Below are positions 11,176 to 26,100 of a stretch of DNA of 64,000 nt, piece by piece. Each line of letters starts with the position of its first letter. Positions within the stretch are counted from its first letter, which is position 1. The DNA is from Nyssa sinensis (taxonomy: Eukaryota > Streptophyta > Magnoliopsida > Cornales > Nyssaceae), in contig CM018043.1 of the NCBI GenBank assembly GCA_008638375.1, positions 42,500,651 to 42,564,650 on the forward strand, given 5' to 3'. The position numbers were made by a program, and so were the translations under genes. The notes beneath the pieces were generated by a model. It had not been told where the DNA came from and did no database searches. It saw nothing but the letters and a program-made list of their open reading frames with translations.

Positions 11176-14100
11176 CTGATCCTGTAAATTCTTATGGTGT
11201 GTAAAGTATCCTAAGTCAAAATTCAAATAAATCTCTATGTAGTGTTTAACATCTTATAGCATGCAAAATTTTGTTTAACCAAACAGAAAAAAGTTATGTT
11301 GTATATGCCATTACATAAAAGGTTCCAGCTATTTGCCCGAAATTAGATCAATGCATCTGATTATTGGTTGAAAAACTAAAGATCAACCCTTGTCAATGGA
11401 TCTACTTAATTAACTTAAATTTGTTCCTTGCACACAAAATGTAGTTCAGAAAATTTACATTCCTATCTGTTTCCAGATATCTATTTGCATGATTCAAGGA
11501 GATAAGACAAGCATCAACTGCAAAATAGTATAAAACAAAATATAAAACATATTGTCATCAACTATTAATAAATGTAGCATATTTCATCCCATAAGCAAGA
11601 CAAACCTGCCAAAATTTCCAAATGCCCAGTGCCTAATGCACGATAAGCAACAAGATCACCCAATAACTGTGCCACTGAAAAAATTTCATCTTCCTCCAAC
11701 ACACTCCTGGATTATTGAAGTAAATCAAAGAGGGAAAAATCAGAAAGTCAATAAAAATTTGAATCCTGTATGTCAACCAAAATGCAGAGAAGCCTACAAG
11801 TATTTGACACGTCCCAGACAGCACAAAGCCTCACGAATGCCATGATCAAATACCTCCCGATAATGAGCTCTCCATGCGTTATCTTCAGTTTCATAAAAAG
11901 ACCTCCATCTTAAGACATCAGATCCCATAAAACATTGTACAAGTGCCACATGACACACCATGATCAGGAAAAGAACAAGTATATTTCGCAGCCACTTAGC
12001 ACCATTTGAAACATGCCCTGCGGTATCAATGTTGAAGAAAATTGCAAGTTACCACCAATAAAATAAAAAGAAAATATTCTCTCTGGCAATGTAAAGATGA
12101 AAAGTTCAATGTCTATGGAAGGGAAAAGATCAAATCAAGGAATTCAAGAAGCTGGACCGTAAAGAACCTGTCTTGTGGTGCTAATGCATAACCATCTACC
12201 AAAAAGAGTAGGGGTTCAATCCTTTGAGTCAAATAAATCAGGTTGGCCAGCCTTCATGTTTGATACGTCAATATAATTGGGGATAATAAAAATACTTCAG
12301 GGAGTTCAACAATGGCGAAAAAGTATTTTAGTGCCTAAATATTTAAATAAAGGGTATATCTAAAATTGTACAAATTATCCTGGTATTAAATTAATGAGTC
12401 AAACTATGAAACTTTGCGAAGGGGTGATCAAACACCAATTAAGACTTGAGACAACTATATCGGAGAATCAATTTGGGTTTATGTAATACCCGGTTAATTT
12501 TAAAAATGAGCTGAAATAAAATAATAATAAAAAAAAGGAAAGAATAAAAAAAATAATAGTATTAAGAATAAGTATGGGTATTGTAGTAAATATTGAAAAT
12601 ATAGGGACTTCCTAAAAATATTAAGTTAAAATTGTAAAATCCTACTCTTCCTTTACTAAAAAAAAAATGTGAGATATAAATGTGAGCATGGATTTAAATA
12701 ACGGCTGATACATATTGTATCGGCCGTTACATATCAATTTTTTGACCTTCCGATACTGATATTGATACCAATACAGGCCAATATATCAATGAGACCAAAA
12801 TTCATAACTGTATCAGCTGATACCGTTACATATCAGTAATTACAGGCTGTTACAACCGTTATGGGACTGTTATGACTATTTTTACTTTTTTCCTAATTTT
12901 TAATTTTTTTTTGAGTTAATTGGTGTCAAGTCCCTCAACAAGATGCTAAATTATTGTAAAGTCCATACTTGATATTTTTTCGTGTAGATTCCACTTGCTT
13001 ATTTTATTTTTTAACTTGAGATCCATTTTGATGAATATAACTACTCCATCAGCCACCACCCACCACCACCACTCGCAACCACCACCACCCATTCCACTGA
13101 CAACAACTTCACCACAACTAGTCAATCACTATCTCCACCGTCACTTCTCAACGACTCAATAGCCAGGGTAGCAGTCCCCCATTCATGATCCACCACCATA
13201 GCCATCCGTCACACCTTGCCTTTGAAAACATCACAACCATTTCCGACCTCTAAAATATGCGCTAAGAGCATATTTGCAGTCATTGCCAAATCCAACACTG
13301 CTCTTTTCTATCTCAATCCTTCATCGCAACGGCCACGATGGAATCCTGCTGGTTTAAAGTGGAAAGATTGGTAGGTGGGCTACAAACAATGTAATAAAGG
13401 AAAGATGCTTTTAATGTCTTTGGGTTCTTTGTTTAGCACATGTATTGAGAAGTTTCTAACCATTTAAAACCACTCACCTCTTTTACTTTTAGCCCATTAC
13501 TTTACAGTAATACTCTTCCTTATTTACAAATTTAGAAATATAAAGAAAACCAATTAATGCCAAAACCTCATGATTAACCTTTGGTGGCATGAAGAAAACC
13601 AAATAATTACTCCATGCTTCACTAAGACCACCACCCTTCAATTTTTATTTGATGTTGCAATGTATAAACCTTTGGAAGGTACTGAACAAGCTTTTTTCAT
13701 CTCCATTTAGTCAGATGCAATGGCTACATTTTTCTCAACTTTTATGAATCTTTGTAAAATTCGATAAGGTTCACAAACTGTTGCAATTTTACAACAATTG
13801 TGTTTTGTAATCACTCGTGCTCTAAATATTATTTTTTTACAAATTTCCACACTTGAAAATCAATTTTGAGCATCCAACATGGGGCCAAAATCTTAACAAA
13901 ACAAAATACAATTGAGAATTTTTTCAATTTTTATCGAACAGTAAAATTTTATATTTTTTATAGGACAGTTTTTCACTAGAAAAGTATAAAATTTTACACT
14001 TTTATTGAGCCGAAATTTTACAGTTTTGGATCGATTTTTTTCTTTCAAAATTTAACATTCAATATGGATCTTGATTGATAGATCTCGATTTTTAGAGTCT

Positions 14101-17100
14101 AAATATATAAATTTTATTTTAAATGAATTTATATAGTGAGTCTTTGAATTTTGAATTTTTTTCTTGATAGCTAGACGCTTTTCACGGATTCAGTTAGAGT
14201 GATTTGGAAAAAAAACATCAGTCACAAAATAATTGAAGGACTTGTGAGGTTAATATGTTTGAGTATGGACGTTGATAATTTTGATACTTTCTATGGACGG
14301 ACCTTTATTTTTTTGCAAAATCCTTATAATTTCTATTTTATGAGATTTAAATACAAGAGAGATACCTAGTACAATAATCCAAAAATTTGAAATGAATTAC
14401 CAAAACATTCAGGCCAATACGACCTCAAAAAAATCTCTTAGCCTCAAGATTTTTTAAATTTTTTATTGCATAATTAATCACACTAAATTAGTTAGCATAC
14501 TTATAATGATATTTTGTTATTATTTATAATACTTGTTGTAATGTTATTCAAAAATCAAATGGTATTTTCTTATTAATTTAACTTAAAATATCCATATAAA
14601 ATACTAAAACATTTTCCTAGGTGTTTATAAGAAAAATATCTTTTTAGGTGTTAGAAAATTGAAACTAATAGTAAAAAATATCAACATGTAATAAATTATT
14701 GTTAAAATAAGTGTATCAGTGACTTTTAAGAGGCTATGAAGCACGGACACCAACACTTTTGGACACTTCCTGGACAAGCAAAAAAAGTCTCCAATTTTTT
14801 TTATTTTTTCTTTAATTTTGGACACTTTCCGGGCACGTTAGAAACATTTTAGGGACAAATTAGGACACGTTTTGGACATGTTTGAGACACCTTTTGTTGT
14901 TTTTCTTTTTTCCCTCTTTTTTTCCTCTTCTCCTCTGTTTTTTTTTTTGGTTATATATATAAGTTCTATGTAATTGTTAGTTAATTTATTTTAGAACTTG
15001 AATTATAGATGTTGATAATTAAATAAAGAAGTTCTTGCATTTTTATTTAATGGCTTTTTTATATTAATATCTTAATAATATTTTTTTGTAATTTGTGTGT
15101 TTTATGCCAATTTTAATTGAAAATAATGTTGGGTTTTTATTATATGGTCATATAAAAAATACAATATATATATATATATATATATTCAATGTGTCCCTGA
15201 AGTATTGGGGTCCTACTTTTTTGAGAAACTCCATGTCCGTGTCTGTGTCCATTCTTCTTAATTAAGAGGTTTGCTAATATCTGAAAAAAAATTCATGGTT
15301 GAGGTTTCTGATTCCCATTACTGATGGCTCGATATTCCCGATACCATTACACTACGACCGCGTCATGTCCCACGACCACAATTTAAATCCATGGATGTGA
15401 GAGAGAGCGCCGAACAAGAGAAAGGAAGAGGAAAAGTGGTAGCGGCCTGAAGAAAAATAAAAGAAAGATGAGCATCAAATGATTTTAAGTGTTTTGGTGA
15501 AAAACCATTTGTTATGGGAGAGGGTCCTCATCTACTAGCATGATTATTGGTATTGTTCTATGTTTGAGGTATGTATGTGTGTGTGCCTATGACTCTATAT
15601 ACACAGTTATGTAGGGATGTATTTGTATAAATATATATATTTATATACATATATATAATTTGCAGCAATTAAAAACAAAAAAAGAAGATCATAGATGTGT
15701 TAGGTATCTTAACTATAGAGTATTAACATAACACATGCCAAGTGTTCGATGGAATGCATTGATGGAACGGTGTGGCACCAAAATGACTAAAGTATGTATA
15801 AGTGAAAACGTGAACTGTATAGTGCATAATATAGGAGACATAATTGTGAGATGAAGTCATGCCCAGGTGTAAGGTGAAGGGTGTGATTTATTCTTCGGTC
15901 ATGGGTATACCATGGTGATGGAAAATAATGCTTGAGATGTGAATGAGCCACATGTGTATGGTATTGGGATCAACTCTGAATGTGTGTGTTGTGTATTTAT
16001 GTTTCGGTAAGCCATGAAGCATGGAATGGGGTGTTTACATGTGCATGTACGGGGGACATCATCAAGTTGGCTTGAACTGAAGGGCTAGATGACAACCTAG
16101 TTTGGGGTCATTTTGATGCTATGCGTGAGATTGAATTCGTGTAGGGGTTTAGCATGGGCTGCACCTTTGTGCAGACAATGGCTACACCTTCAACTTCCAA
16201 ATATAAGGAGAGAATATTTGACACGAAGTAATGACAAAGTTATTTCTTAAAAGAAAAAACACATCTTTGAACAATAATTTTCATGCTAAGAGATAAAATT
16301 ATTTGAAAGGTTTTTTGTGATAGAGATTTTTGAAAATATCATTTTGAAGTCAAAAATTATTTAGAAAGTCAAGTCATAGAAATCAAATGAAAACTAAGGA
16401 ATAAGCTAGAAATTGTACAAGGATTTTATTTTAGGTTCATTCTAACCTAGAAATTTAACTTTAGAATTCCATATAGTTATATCTTAATATTTGTTTGGTT
16501 ACTTGATTATTAGGATTGTGAGAGAGCTTTTATCGAATTCTTTGGGAATTTTGGTTTGGGCTATTGAGGTGAGTGACTTTTTGCCTTGCTAGTTGTTTTA
16601 TTAAAAAAAAAAACAAGAATATTTATAAAGTTTAAAATTATTTGTTTTGAAACAAGTGAAAATAAATTTGAAATAATTTTATGATCCAAAACTCTTTGAA
16701 TAATTATTTCTCTTTACTTGTTTTAAATTTATAATTGGATTAGAATGCAACTTTATTGAATATGAAATTTGGGTGATTGGTGGAACAAACAATTGTTGAT
16801 GAACTGTAAATTTGAATTTGGATTTAATCATGAATCTTGTATGATCAAATGTGTATTTGAATTTGACTCTCAGTCTGACTATGTCTCGGACCCCCCCCCC
16901 CCTCGCCAGTGGGATTATACATTGGCAGTTTGGACCCTAGCAGTAGAGGTATATATTGACACTTTGATAGTTCTGAAACTAATTTATTGAAAAGCTTAGG
17001 CCTTGTCACAGGACTAATTGTGGTTGTAGTCTTGTTGATTGTTGAGTTACTATTTAATTGTGTTATGTATTGAATTGCAAGATTATTTGGAATCTTATGA

Positions 17101-20100
17101 GAATTGTTTGAAATTTTGAAATATATTATAGTTCGGAACTTGTTTTATAAAATGTTTTGATAGCATGTTTGATCCAGCTAGTTAAGGTTGGTAGTTACTT
17201 ACTGATTTGTCAAGCTTACCCCAGTTTTTTTCCCCTTTCAGATTTTAGAGGTTACTAGCAGGATGAGTGTCTTGCCTAATGGAGCATAGTATAGTTGACC
17301 CTCTTATAATTAATATTCAAGAAGTTAATAATCTCTAATAATTAATAAATCTTTAAGGAACCAACTTGGTTCCATGGTGGATAATTAATAATTTTATTAC
17401 TTAATAATTAATACTTTTTTTTCTTAAAAAAATTCTTTATAATATTAATTATTAGATAGATAAAATAGTTGTATATGTACTTTTATATATCCCATTTATG
17501 ACATGTCTTGGTAATTATATTTATTAATTCTACAGGATTGAAATAAAAAAATATTGTAAATAAGAAAAATTATAATAGCAGAAAATATAACTTCTTTACT
17601 TGAAATGGGCGTTATGAGTTTTTTATGCCATAAGTTGAGTACTATATATATATTTTTTATGAAAAGTTAAAATGTCGTTGAAAAGTTACATATAAGGTAT
17701 TATTTTTTACCAAAAATCATTAACATGTGAGAAACACTTATTGGTTAGTGAAAATATGAAAAACTTAATAATTAATAAATTTTTAATCTCCCATGTCTAT
17801 TAATTATAAGAGGGTTGACTTGTAGGAAGATAGAGAGAGTAGTAATGATCGAATGAAATTTGAATTCCATTTAGATTTGGTTCAGAGATTCTCTTTGGGA
17901 GACCATTTATCTATTTTTGTATTGAATATTGGATATTGTTATTAATAGCTTAATAGTTTATTTCATTGGATCATAAATAAGAAGAGGACTTTTCCATGCT
18001 TTCACTCATACATTCGGGTTTGGGGCGTGATAGTTTATACCAGGGAGATCAACAATAGAAGTTATTTACTCATAAAGATGACTTGCAGAAAGATATAGAG
18101 AAAAGAAGAAAGATCTTCATATAGGGTCCCTCAAGATCTAATATGGTGGGTTTTAGAAAAGAAAGGTGTTACGAAATGATATATCGAAACGAACTATAAC
18201 TATTGTAAAGACAACTGTTAGAGAAACAAGTGAGTTTTCAATCATAGTAGGCCTACATTAGGGGTCAAAATTAAATCATTTTCTTTTTGCTTTAGTAATG
18301 AATGGGCTGACTAAGCTTATACAGGATGAAGTTCCATTGTATATGCTTCTTACTGATAATATTGTTTTAATTGATGAAACTAAAAGAGGGCTAAATCGTA
18401 AATGTTAAATTATAGATTTGGAGAGAAGCTTTAAAATCAAGAGGAATTCAAGATAGGTAAGAGTGTGACTTTAGTAAAACTAGGAATACAATGAGGATGT
18501 AATGAAGATTGAAAATCAAGCGAAAATAAATAGTAAAAAATTTCGTTATTTAGGTTCACTTATCCATCAAGAAGGGTAAATTGAAGATAATGTTACTCGT
18601 CGAATTAAAGTAGTATGGGTTAAGTGGAAGTGTGTCCGGCATATTGCATGATTGACTTATACCTTTAAAATTGAAAGGTAAATTCTATAAAACAACCATT
18701 AGACCAGCGATGTGGTATGGAACAAAATGTTGGATAGCTAGGAAACAATATTTTAATAAAATGAATGTAGCCGAAATGGGGATGTTGAGATGAATGTGCG
18801 GTAAGACAAGAACATACAGAATTAAAAATGAATACATTCGTGACATGATAGGAGTAACACCTATAGGAGATAAAATGAGAAAGAAAAAAAAAAAGACAAT
18901 TAAGATGGTATGGCTATGTATAACGAAGACTAGTGAATGCATCCATAAAGAAGAGTGGCAGTTCATATCGAGGGTCATGCAAGGGGGCTGGGGAGCCCAA
19001 AATTAACTTTGGTAGAGATAGTAAAAAAATATATGATAATATGTGGTCTAACTAAGGGAATGGTCTTAAATAAAGTATAATGGAAAGAGCACGACAACAT
19101 TCATATAGCAAACCCCAAATAGTTGGGATAAGAATTTGTTTTGTTAAGTTGAGTAGAGTTGAGTATAATTGGGATCCCTACATGACCGGTTAAAGGATCT
19201 AAGGAATACAGATAATAGGAAGTTTAAAATAGTTTGAAGTAAACAATTGTATACTCATTTTTTTAGACTTATTGTAAGGACCCAAAAAATCTTGAAAGGG
19301 CAATTTGGTAAATTGTTAACATAGGCTAAGGACGGACTAGAGATAAATCAGAGATGTGTCAGATAGATTGTAAAATGAGTCAATAAGTCATCAATATGAC
19401 ACAGTAAGGCTAAAAATGAATTTTGGTAATTTGTTTCGGACTAGTGTGAGTCACGGGGCTACACAATCATCTACCGGACGCATATAATTATGAAAATGCA
19501 AACGATGGAATTTGGAGAAACGGACTGCATATTCGGAATTAGAGCGCTGAAATTAGATAGTGTACCAAGTTTGGTGCGATTCCTAGACAGTTTCAATTCG
19601 GGCGCGTGTGCAAGCGCAGTTGGCCAACTGACCACCTGTCACCTTGAGAAGCGTGAGAAGCTTCTCCAAGAAGCTAAGTGGAGATTCTAGAAGGGGACAT
19701 GTGACAAGAGTAGGGTGGTGGAAGAGGAGACGACTGTGAGTGGTGAGGTGATGGAAGGGGACAAAAATGACACAATTTGAGTTGATGGGACAAGCCCTTC
19801 TCTCTCTCTCTCTCTCTACTTTCCCTCCCTTTTCACCTTGGTCGGTAGACCTCTTTTTCTCCTCCCATGCAATCTTTCTCTCTCTCTCTCATCTTCTTTC
19901 TCTCCCTAAACTGTGAAGTGTGCAAAAGGATGTTGTGTGTGATCAGTGAAAGAGAGAAGGGAGAGTGTGAGTGTGTGTTTTTGTGTGTGTGTACTGTGAG
20001 TGAGAAGAAGGGATTGAGAGTGTGCTATGTGTGAGGTGAGTGTGTGCACGGAATAGAGGGTGTGTGTGTGTGTGTCTGTGTGTATGAGCGTGTGTTTGTG

Positions 20101-23100
20101 TGTATAAACAGTGGGTATATGTGTGTGTCTATGTGCGTGTCACACACACGGTGAACAACAAAGAAGAACAGAAGAGAAGGAGAAAAAGAAAGAAAAGAGA
20201 AGGAAGAAAAGAAAAGAAGGAAAAAGGAAAGAGAAGGAAAAAGGAAGAAGAAATAGAAGGGTTGGACGGCTGGAATAGTGGCAGTGACAGCCATGAGAAA
20301 AGCTTCAAGCTTTCTCTCTCTACCATGAATTTCTCTCTCTAGACTGCGGATTGAGGTAGGGGCTTTTAAGGTTTTGATTCTTGGTTAATGGATCACTAAA
20401 TATCTTGCATGCATGTGTGTGTGTTGTGTGCATATGTATAATCATATATATACATATATATGTGGGTACAGTCTCAATTTCCAGTAAAATGGGCGACATT
20501 CTGGTATTGTTTGGATAAATTGTGGGTTTGAGTGACGGTTGCAAGGAGGCAATGAGGTTGATGGGGGTAAACTGGTAGAGGGAATGGAAGGAAGAACCAG
20601 GTGACCGGAATCTGGGTTTAAGATCGGGAGATTTTGCTATTGGACTGCCGAAGCTAATTTAGACCATAATTTCAATCCTAATGCGGTGGAAGGACTGTGA
20701 GGAAGGTTTTGGGAAGAAAACAGAGAAAAAATCGTGGTCGGGGGTGTGAAAAACCACCCTCGCCAGAAACTCGGGTCTCGTCGGAGACCAACTGTTTCTG
20801 GTTGTTTTGGACCCCTTGATCTAACTAAAATCGAGTAAAAACTTAGTGGAAAATAAGCGGAAAGAAAGAGGAAATAAAACAAAACAAATTGGCGAGAAAA
20901 ATAGTATTTTTCGTGTACCGGCGCCGGAGATGGCTGACCAGCACAGACGACCCGGTCAACAAGTTGACGGGTCGGGTCGGGTCGGGTCGGGTCAACGGTC
21001 AAACCTGGGTCGGGTTGAGTCAAATAGGTTGGCCAAACGGATTCGGGTCGGTCAACTGGGCTAATGGCCTAAAGGCCTGTTTGGTTGCGGGGTTAAGAGG
21101 AAACCGATTCTTGTGGTTTTGGTTCAATTTTGAACCGGTTCTGGGAGAGAACCAGTTCAACAGTGAACCAATTCTGGGCAAAAAATTACGAAAGTACCCT
21201 TCTTTTAAAATATTAGAATTTAAATGCAATTAAAATGAAAGAAGGGTCATTCTTAAGGTTTTTGGGCATTCCGGACTCAACCGCAGAGTCAATTTGGACA
21301 TTTGGGGGCCCGGGGTGGTCCCACATGAATATGCAAAATTATGAAAATGCCCATATTGATAGTTTAAGAAACTAAAAGGCTACTTAAAATTCAGGAGGAG
21401 CTATTCCAAAGTTGTTGGATGCTCGAGACTTAAATATATGAGCAGACTGAACAAATTGGGACCCGGTGATGGTCCCACATAAAGTAAGAAAATGACAATT
21501 ATACCCCTAGACTTATATTAAGCAATTGAAAGCCTGAATTAAGATCCGGAAAAGGCGTTTCCAATGTTTTTGGACGCTAGGGACTCAAACATGATGATAG
21601 AATAATGAAATAAGGACTCGGGATAGTCCCACATGAAAATGTAAAATTACTAAAATGCCTCTAGATATGGAATAAATACTTAGAAGCGTTGATAAAATAT
21701 AAAGATGATACCTTTAAGATTGTTGGACCTTTTAGGATCTGATTCCAAGGTCGGTTTTGAGATACAGCATCTCGGTAGACGCGTAACTTGTCCAGTAAAT
21801 TACGAAAATGTCCTTATGGGTTTAAAAGACAGTTAAACGACTTAGAAACAATACGATAGGACTTCCTTAGGGTTTTTGACACCCAGGAACATGTTTTTTA
21901 TGTCCGTTTGGGTAAACGGGCACTCGAGGTATAGGCTAAAGAGTAATTGGCCATAGAGAACCGTAAGACTTGATACGATACCTTACTGCTATGGGCTAGG
22001 GTGGTCTCGAGAATAGAACAGGAAATACGTAAGACAATTGATAAACATTACGAAAGAAACAGGTAGTGTCTCCTTGTAGTGGAGTGAGGATTGGGACTAG
22101 GACAATGTCCTGATGTGTATACTTGCTATGTTATTCACATGATATGTTTATCTATATCATTTGATACCTTGCCATTACATTATCAGTATGATTTGATTGT
22201 TATATTGAAAGCGATGGATAATTGCATGATGGTACTGGATACATGTGATTTCCTTGTTGACATTTATCATGATTTCTATTTCTGTCATGAATATATATGA
22301 CTACTGTTACTCCTGTATCTATTCGTTAAATCATATCTCCTCTCTTATGGTTGTTAGTATTGTTGTGGATATGAATGATGCTGATATGAATATTATTGAC
22401 TATACCTGAGCGGTGTGAGATTTGAGAGGATATAGATGTTGATGAGCACCGTTTGTGGTGTGGATTGAGATATTGTTATTGTGGAAATAACACTTATGAG
22501 AAAAAGACTTGGGGTGAGAATTAGTCACGTCTTTTGTGTGCTATTGAGCATGGTGAGATTGCGCTTTACCCGGGGTTCCATTTATGATAGGAATAATGTC
22601 TCCCCTCGGCTTACGAGCTGTAAACCCGTGCAGGTGGTCGTTTATTTCCATCGGGTTAATAGCCCGTAAAGCACATAGGCTTACCGGAAGCCAAATTAAG
22701 TGAATACTCATGGGATTAAGATTATTGAGAGAATGGAATTAGATGAATAAGGTTTTATCCCCTTTTGTTGTGAGTGGAATTACTTGAGATTATTTTCCTT
22801 GACTCATCTATGATATTTCATTATGATTATTGATAGATTGTATACTAATAGTTTATGATACTGTGGCATTTGTGAGTGATTGCTTAGCTGTGAATGTATA
22901 CATTGTTCTTGTGGCTTTGAACAGAAAATGGAGGTGCTTCGTGGGTTGAGTAAGTTTACATTTACATCTTGTGATTGGTTATGTATTTATATACATTGTT
23001 CTTGTGGCATTAAAATAGGAAATGGAGGTGCTTCATGAGATTATATGTTTATAATTAAGTCATGTGTCCGACCCTCCATATATTGACTACCTGGCTATTA

Positions 23101-26100
23101 TTGTCAAACCACATGTAGTGGTGCGATGCCCTTTTTATACTTATGTTTATGTCTATGTTTGAGATATGATGATGTGGTGGACTTCTGATGCATACTGGAC
23201 TATAGGTTGTGTCCTCTTCGGACTTGCATTAGTTTTTGGCATGCTGCTTGCTTGTGTGTTTTGGGAAACCTTACTAAGCGTTATGGCTCACCCCTGCTGT
23301 TCATGGGAATGGCAGGTATTGACTTGATGGAAGATAGTTGTAGGAGTAGTACAGGATAGACTGAAGTCATTATAGTGTATTAGTTACATTCATGTATCGA
23401 TTCATTTATTTATTAAGGGTGTATGTACCCTTCAGACTATTGTTGTATATGGGATGTATATATCTATTAGACTATAGAGTCAACTTTGGACATTTCCTTG
23501 CAGTACCCTATTGTTGGATAATTGACATAGTACCTTTGAATGTAAGCAATTTCATTTAATCTCGTTACGGGACTTGAACAAATCTAATCAAAGAACTGAA
23601 CCGAACTAATTAAAAGAACTAAATCAATTCAAAAAAAAAAAAAAATGGCATGTATTTTATGTACTTGACTAGGATGGTTAGTCCTATTACCTACCTTATC
23701 GGAGTCCAATGACCCTTAGTCCGGCCTTGCGGGTCAGGGGCATGACACTTATAATGTAACCTAGGGTTTGTCTAGATCCACAAGCCCTTGTCTAAAAAAA
23801 CCACGTGTAATTAAATTGGGCACTTGGTACCTGATCTGACAAGAAACCATCTACAAACAATATCTATCAGATATAGCACAAAGGCATGAAAGAATTATTT
23901 TATGACGGAGACCTGCCAAGTTGCCAACTATGGGTCCTTTGGGTATGTGGCTGTGAAATCATGTTAAATTTTTAGGAAGCAAGAATTAAAGTTACTTCAA
24001 ATTTCAAATTGTTAGCCACAAAAAAAAAAAAAAAATTCAGCACTTAAGCCCACAAAAATAAACTACATTTCAAAACACAAATAGAGATATCACAGTATAC
24101 CTGATTTTTTTTTGTGACAAGGACCCCCAGCCATATTTTGTATGACTTGGTAAACGCCAAATACTTACAACCACCCGCAAGCCACAGTATACCTGACAAT
24201 TTTTTGGTTGGTTTAAACTATGATGGAGAAGAAAGGAAAGAAAATCAAGATTGTGGTACAATGGCAGCCAAAGATAATATTGTCCCAACTATTTGGAATC
24301 GCCTTTATGAATCCAATTTTGCCATTTTGCTCTGTATATGGCTATAACTTGGTTCAACGCATGCTACCATGACTTTACTTAGTATCTAAACCATATTAAT
24401 GTTAACCTTCCCCTTCTTTAACATTAGCCTCATAAAGTTGAAACAAGAGAAATCAACGTGTAATGAAAATCAATTAATGATTGGTGAAACGATTGAATCA
24501 GAACAAAATAAAAGAGAATCAAACTTGGACTGAAAATACAGCGAGATGTATTGACTAGTCAAAGAAAAATCAGCACTAGAAGGAGACATTATCATCATGT
24601 CCACCTCCAGTGATACATAATATGTGGGAGAAGAAAATAGTAGTATATGAGATAGTACGATTTGGACTACAAATTGTAAGTAGAGTACCCACAATGTTCC
24701 AATGCAAATCATTATAGAGTAGGCATACATATGCATCTTACTTATTTGAAAAATAAATAAAATAAAACAGTAGGGACAGAAGAAAATCAAATTTACCTAA
24801 TACACAGTTACTTGAAGTTCCATCCTGAAACACATGTTTAGCCGCAATGAACATGAGGTAAGTTGCTCCCAGAAATTGCAGCACTGTAAGTACCAGTACA
24901 AATCTGGTCCACCAAAGCCACCTCTTATACCTCATCTGTTCATTGAGGGGGAAAAAAAGTGTTATATGATATTATATTGGGAAAGTGATCTGCAGGAGTG
25001 GATGTTGAGGAAACAAGTCCATATATTTAAAATGTACAAAATGACCACATGTTACCCTCTTAAGTTAAAATAATTCAAATTGATGACTACTTATACACCG
25101 TCAACCCAAAGTTACCTAAACAATAGCAGGTGCCTCCATATACTTTCTAAAGAAAATGTGTAAATGGTAGGCTGAACTTCAAAAGGTCTTAGATCATGTT
25201 AAATGAAATGAAACCTATATACATCATCAAATCTATACACATAAGCAGTTGACCATACCGAAATAATCATATACTTCAACAAACATTCCAAGTAGAATCC
25301 AAAGGACAGACATAGCACACAGCATAATACCATTAATATCTAGCAATACAATAAGTTAATTAAATGGATTTTTCAAAATGTGCCAAAACATTTTTGTCAC
25401 AAATATTCTGTTAAATAGTTGAACCACGCCATTTATGTAAAAACTAGAATTCCAATTTTTTGGGCTTTATTTCCGTAGTATAAGAAAGGAAAACACCTCA
25501 ACGCTTCAAAGGAACAGCACCATGTCAAATACTTAGTTTTTCAGATGAAAATCACTTCTAAGACCTCAATATCATTCTCAGCAAATGGAAAATTAGATAT
25601 TACTGATTTTATTGAAGTTAAATCAATTTGTCAACAAACTACGGTAAGGCATAGGGATTTCCCAAAAAAAAAAAAAGAAAGAAAAGAGCTGTCTTAGCCA
25701 TAAATGAATTTTCTTCATCCAATTGTATGCCAAAGAAGTATAACAAGAAGACATAAATTGGGCTTGCATCAGCAATTCTAAAAATTATCTTTAATCCACA
25801 AGAGAACCTCATGTTGGGAGTAATATAATTTCTCAGGTAAGAGTTTTTTGGGAACTTCCGTCTATAATGTGTGTGTATGTGTGAAAGTGATAAACAGACT
25901 CCCCCTTCCCTTCCTGTTTTCTATTTCTTTCTTCATGCCTCTCCATTTTCCATTCTTCTTCACAAGTGAAGTGCTACAACTTGGTAGAGCCACATCCAAT
26001 TAAAGACAATAGATAAGAGTGAAGATATGACTGACCTTTTTGTCCTCAGTACATACAGATGTTGATGTCAGCATTGACACAACTTGTCAAACAAAGCAAA

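Larger units (their letters stand above)
12482..18032 (+). mobile_element. Gypsy-type solo LTR inside the LINE, itself interrupted
   Basis: It begins TGTAATACCCGG and ends GGGGCGTGATA (expected CA mutated to TA), flanked by a perfect 5-bp target duplication GTTTA (12477-12481 and 18033-18037). Removing it restores the LINE frame ENQFGF-IPGRST. It contains a 2.7-kb hAT-like element and a MITE, so the LTR itself is about 2.3 kb. There is no internal gag-pol, so this is a solo LTR. It lies in intron 2, antisense to the lipase gene. Confidence 0.75.
12018..24796 (-). other. Intron 2 of the lipase-like gene, 12.8 kb
   Basis: The donor is GTAAAT and the acceptor is CCGCAG. The intron holds a 4475-bp solo LTR, an RTE-type LINE split by a second solo LTR with two DNA-element insertions, and a tiny retroposed insert. 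No other host coding exon was recognised inside it. Confidence 0.7.

Noticed and set aside
11111..11181. An alternative open frame across exon 5 without a stop (VSFFREIAILHNPPDDLW).
   Set aside because: It does not fit the phase left by exon 4 and lacks the LQR and L-x-E-A match. It is kept as a caveat because it is fully open.
20025..20342. Frames of 65-89 residues rich in Phe/Ser or Lys/Glu.
   Set aside because: They are translations of GT/GA low-complexity leader sequence in the solo LTR.
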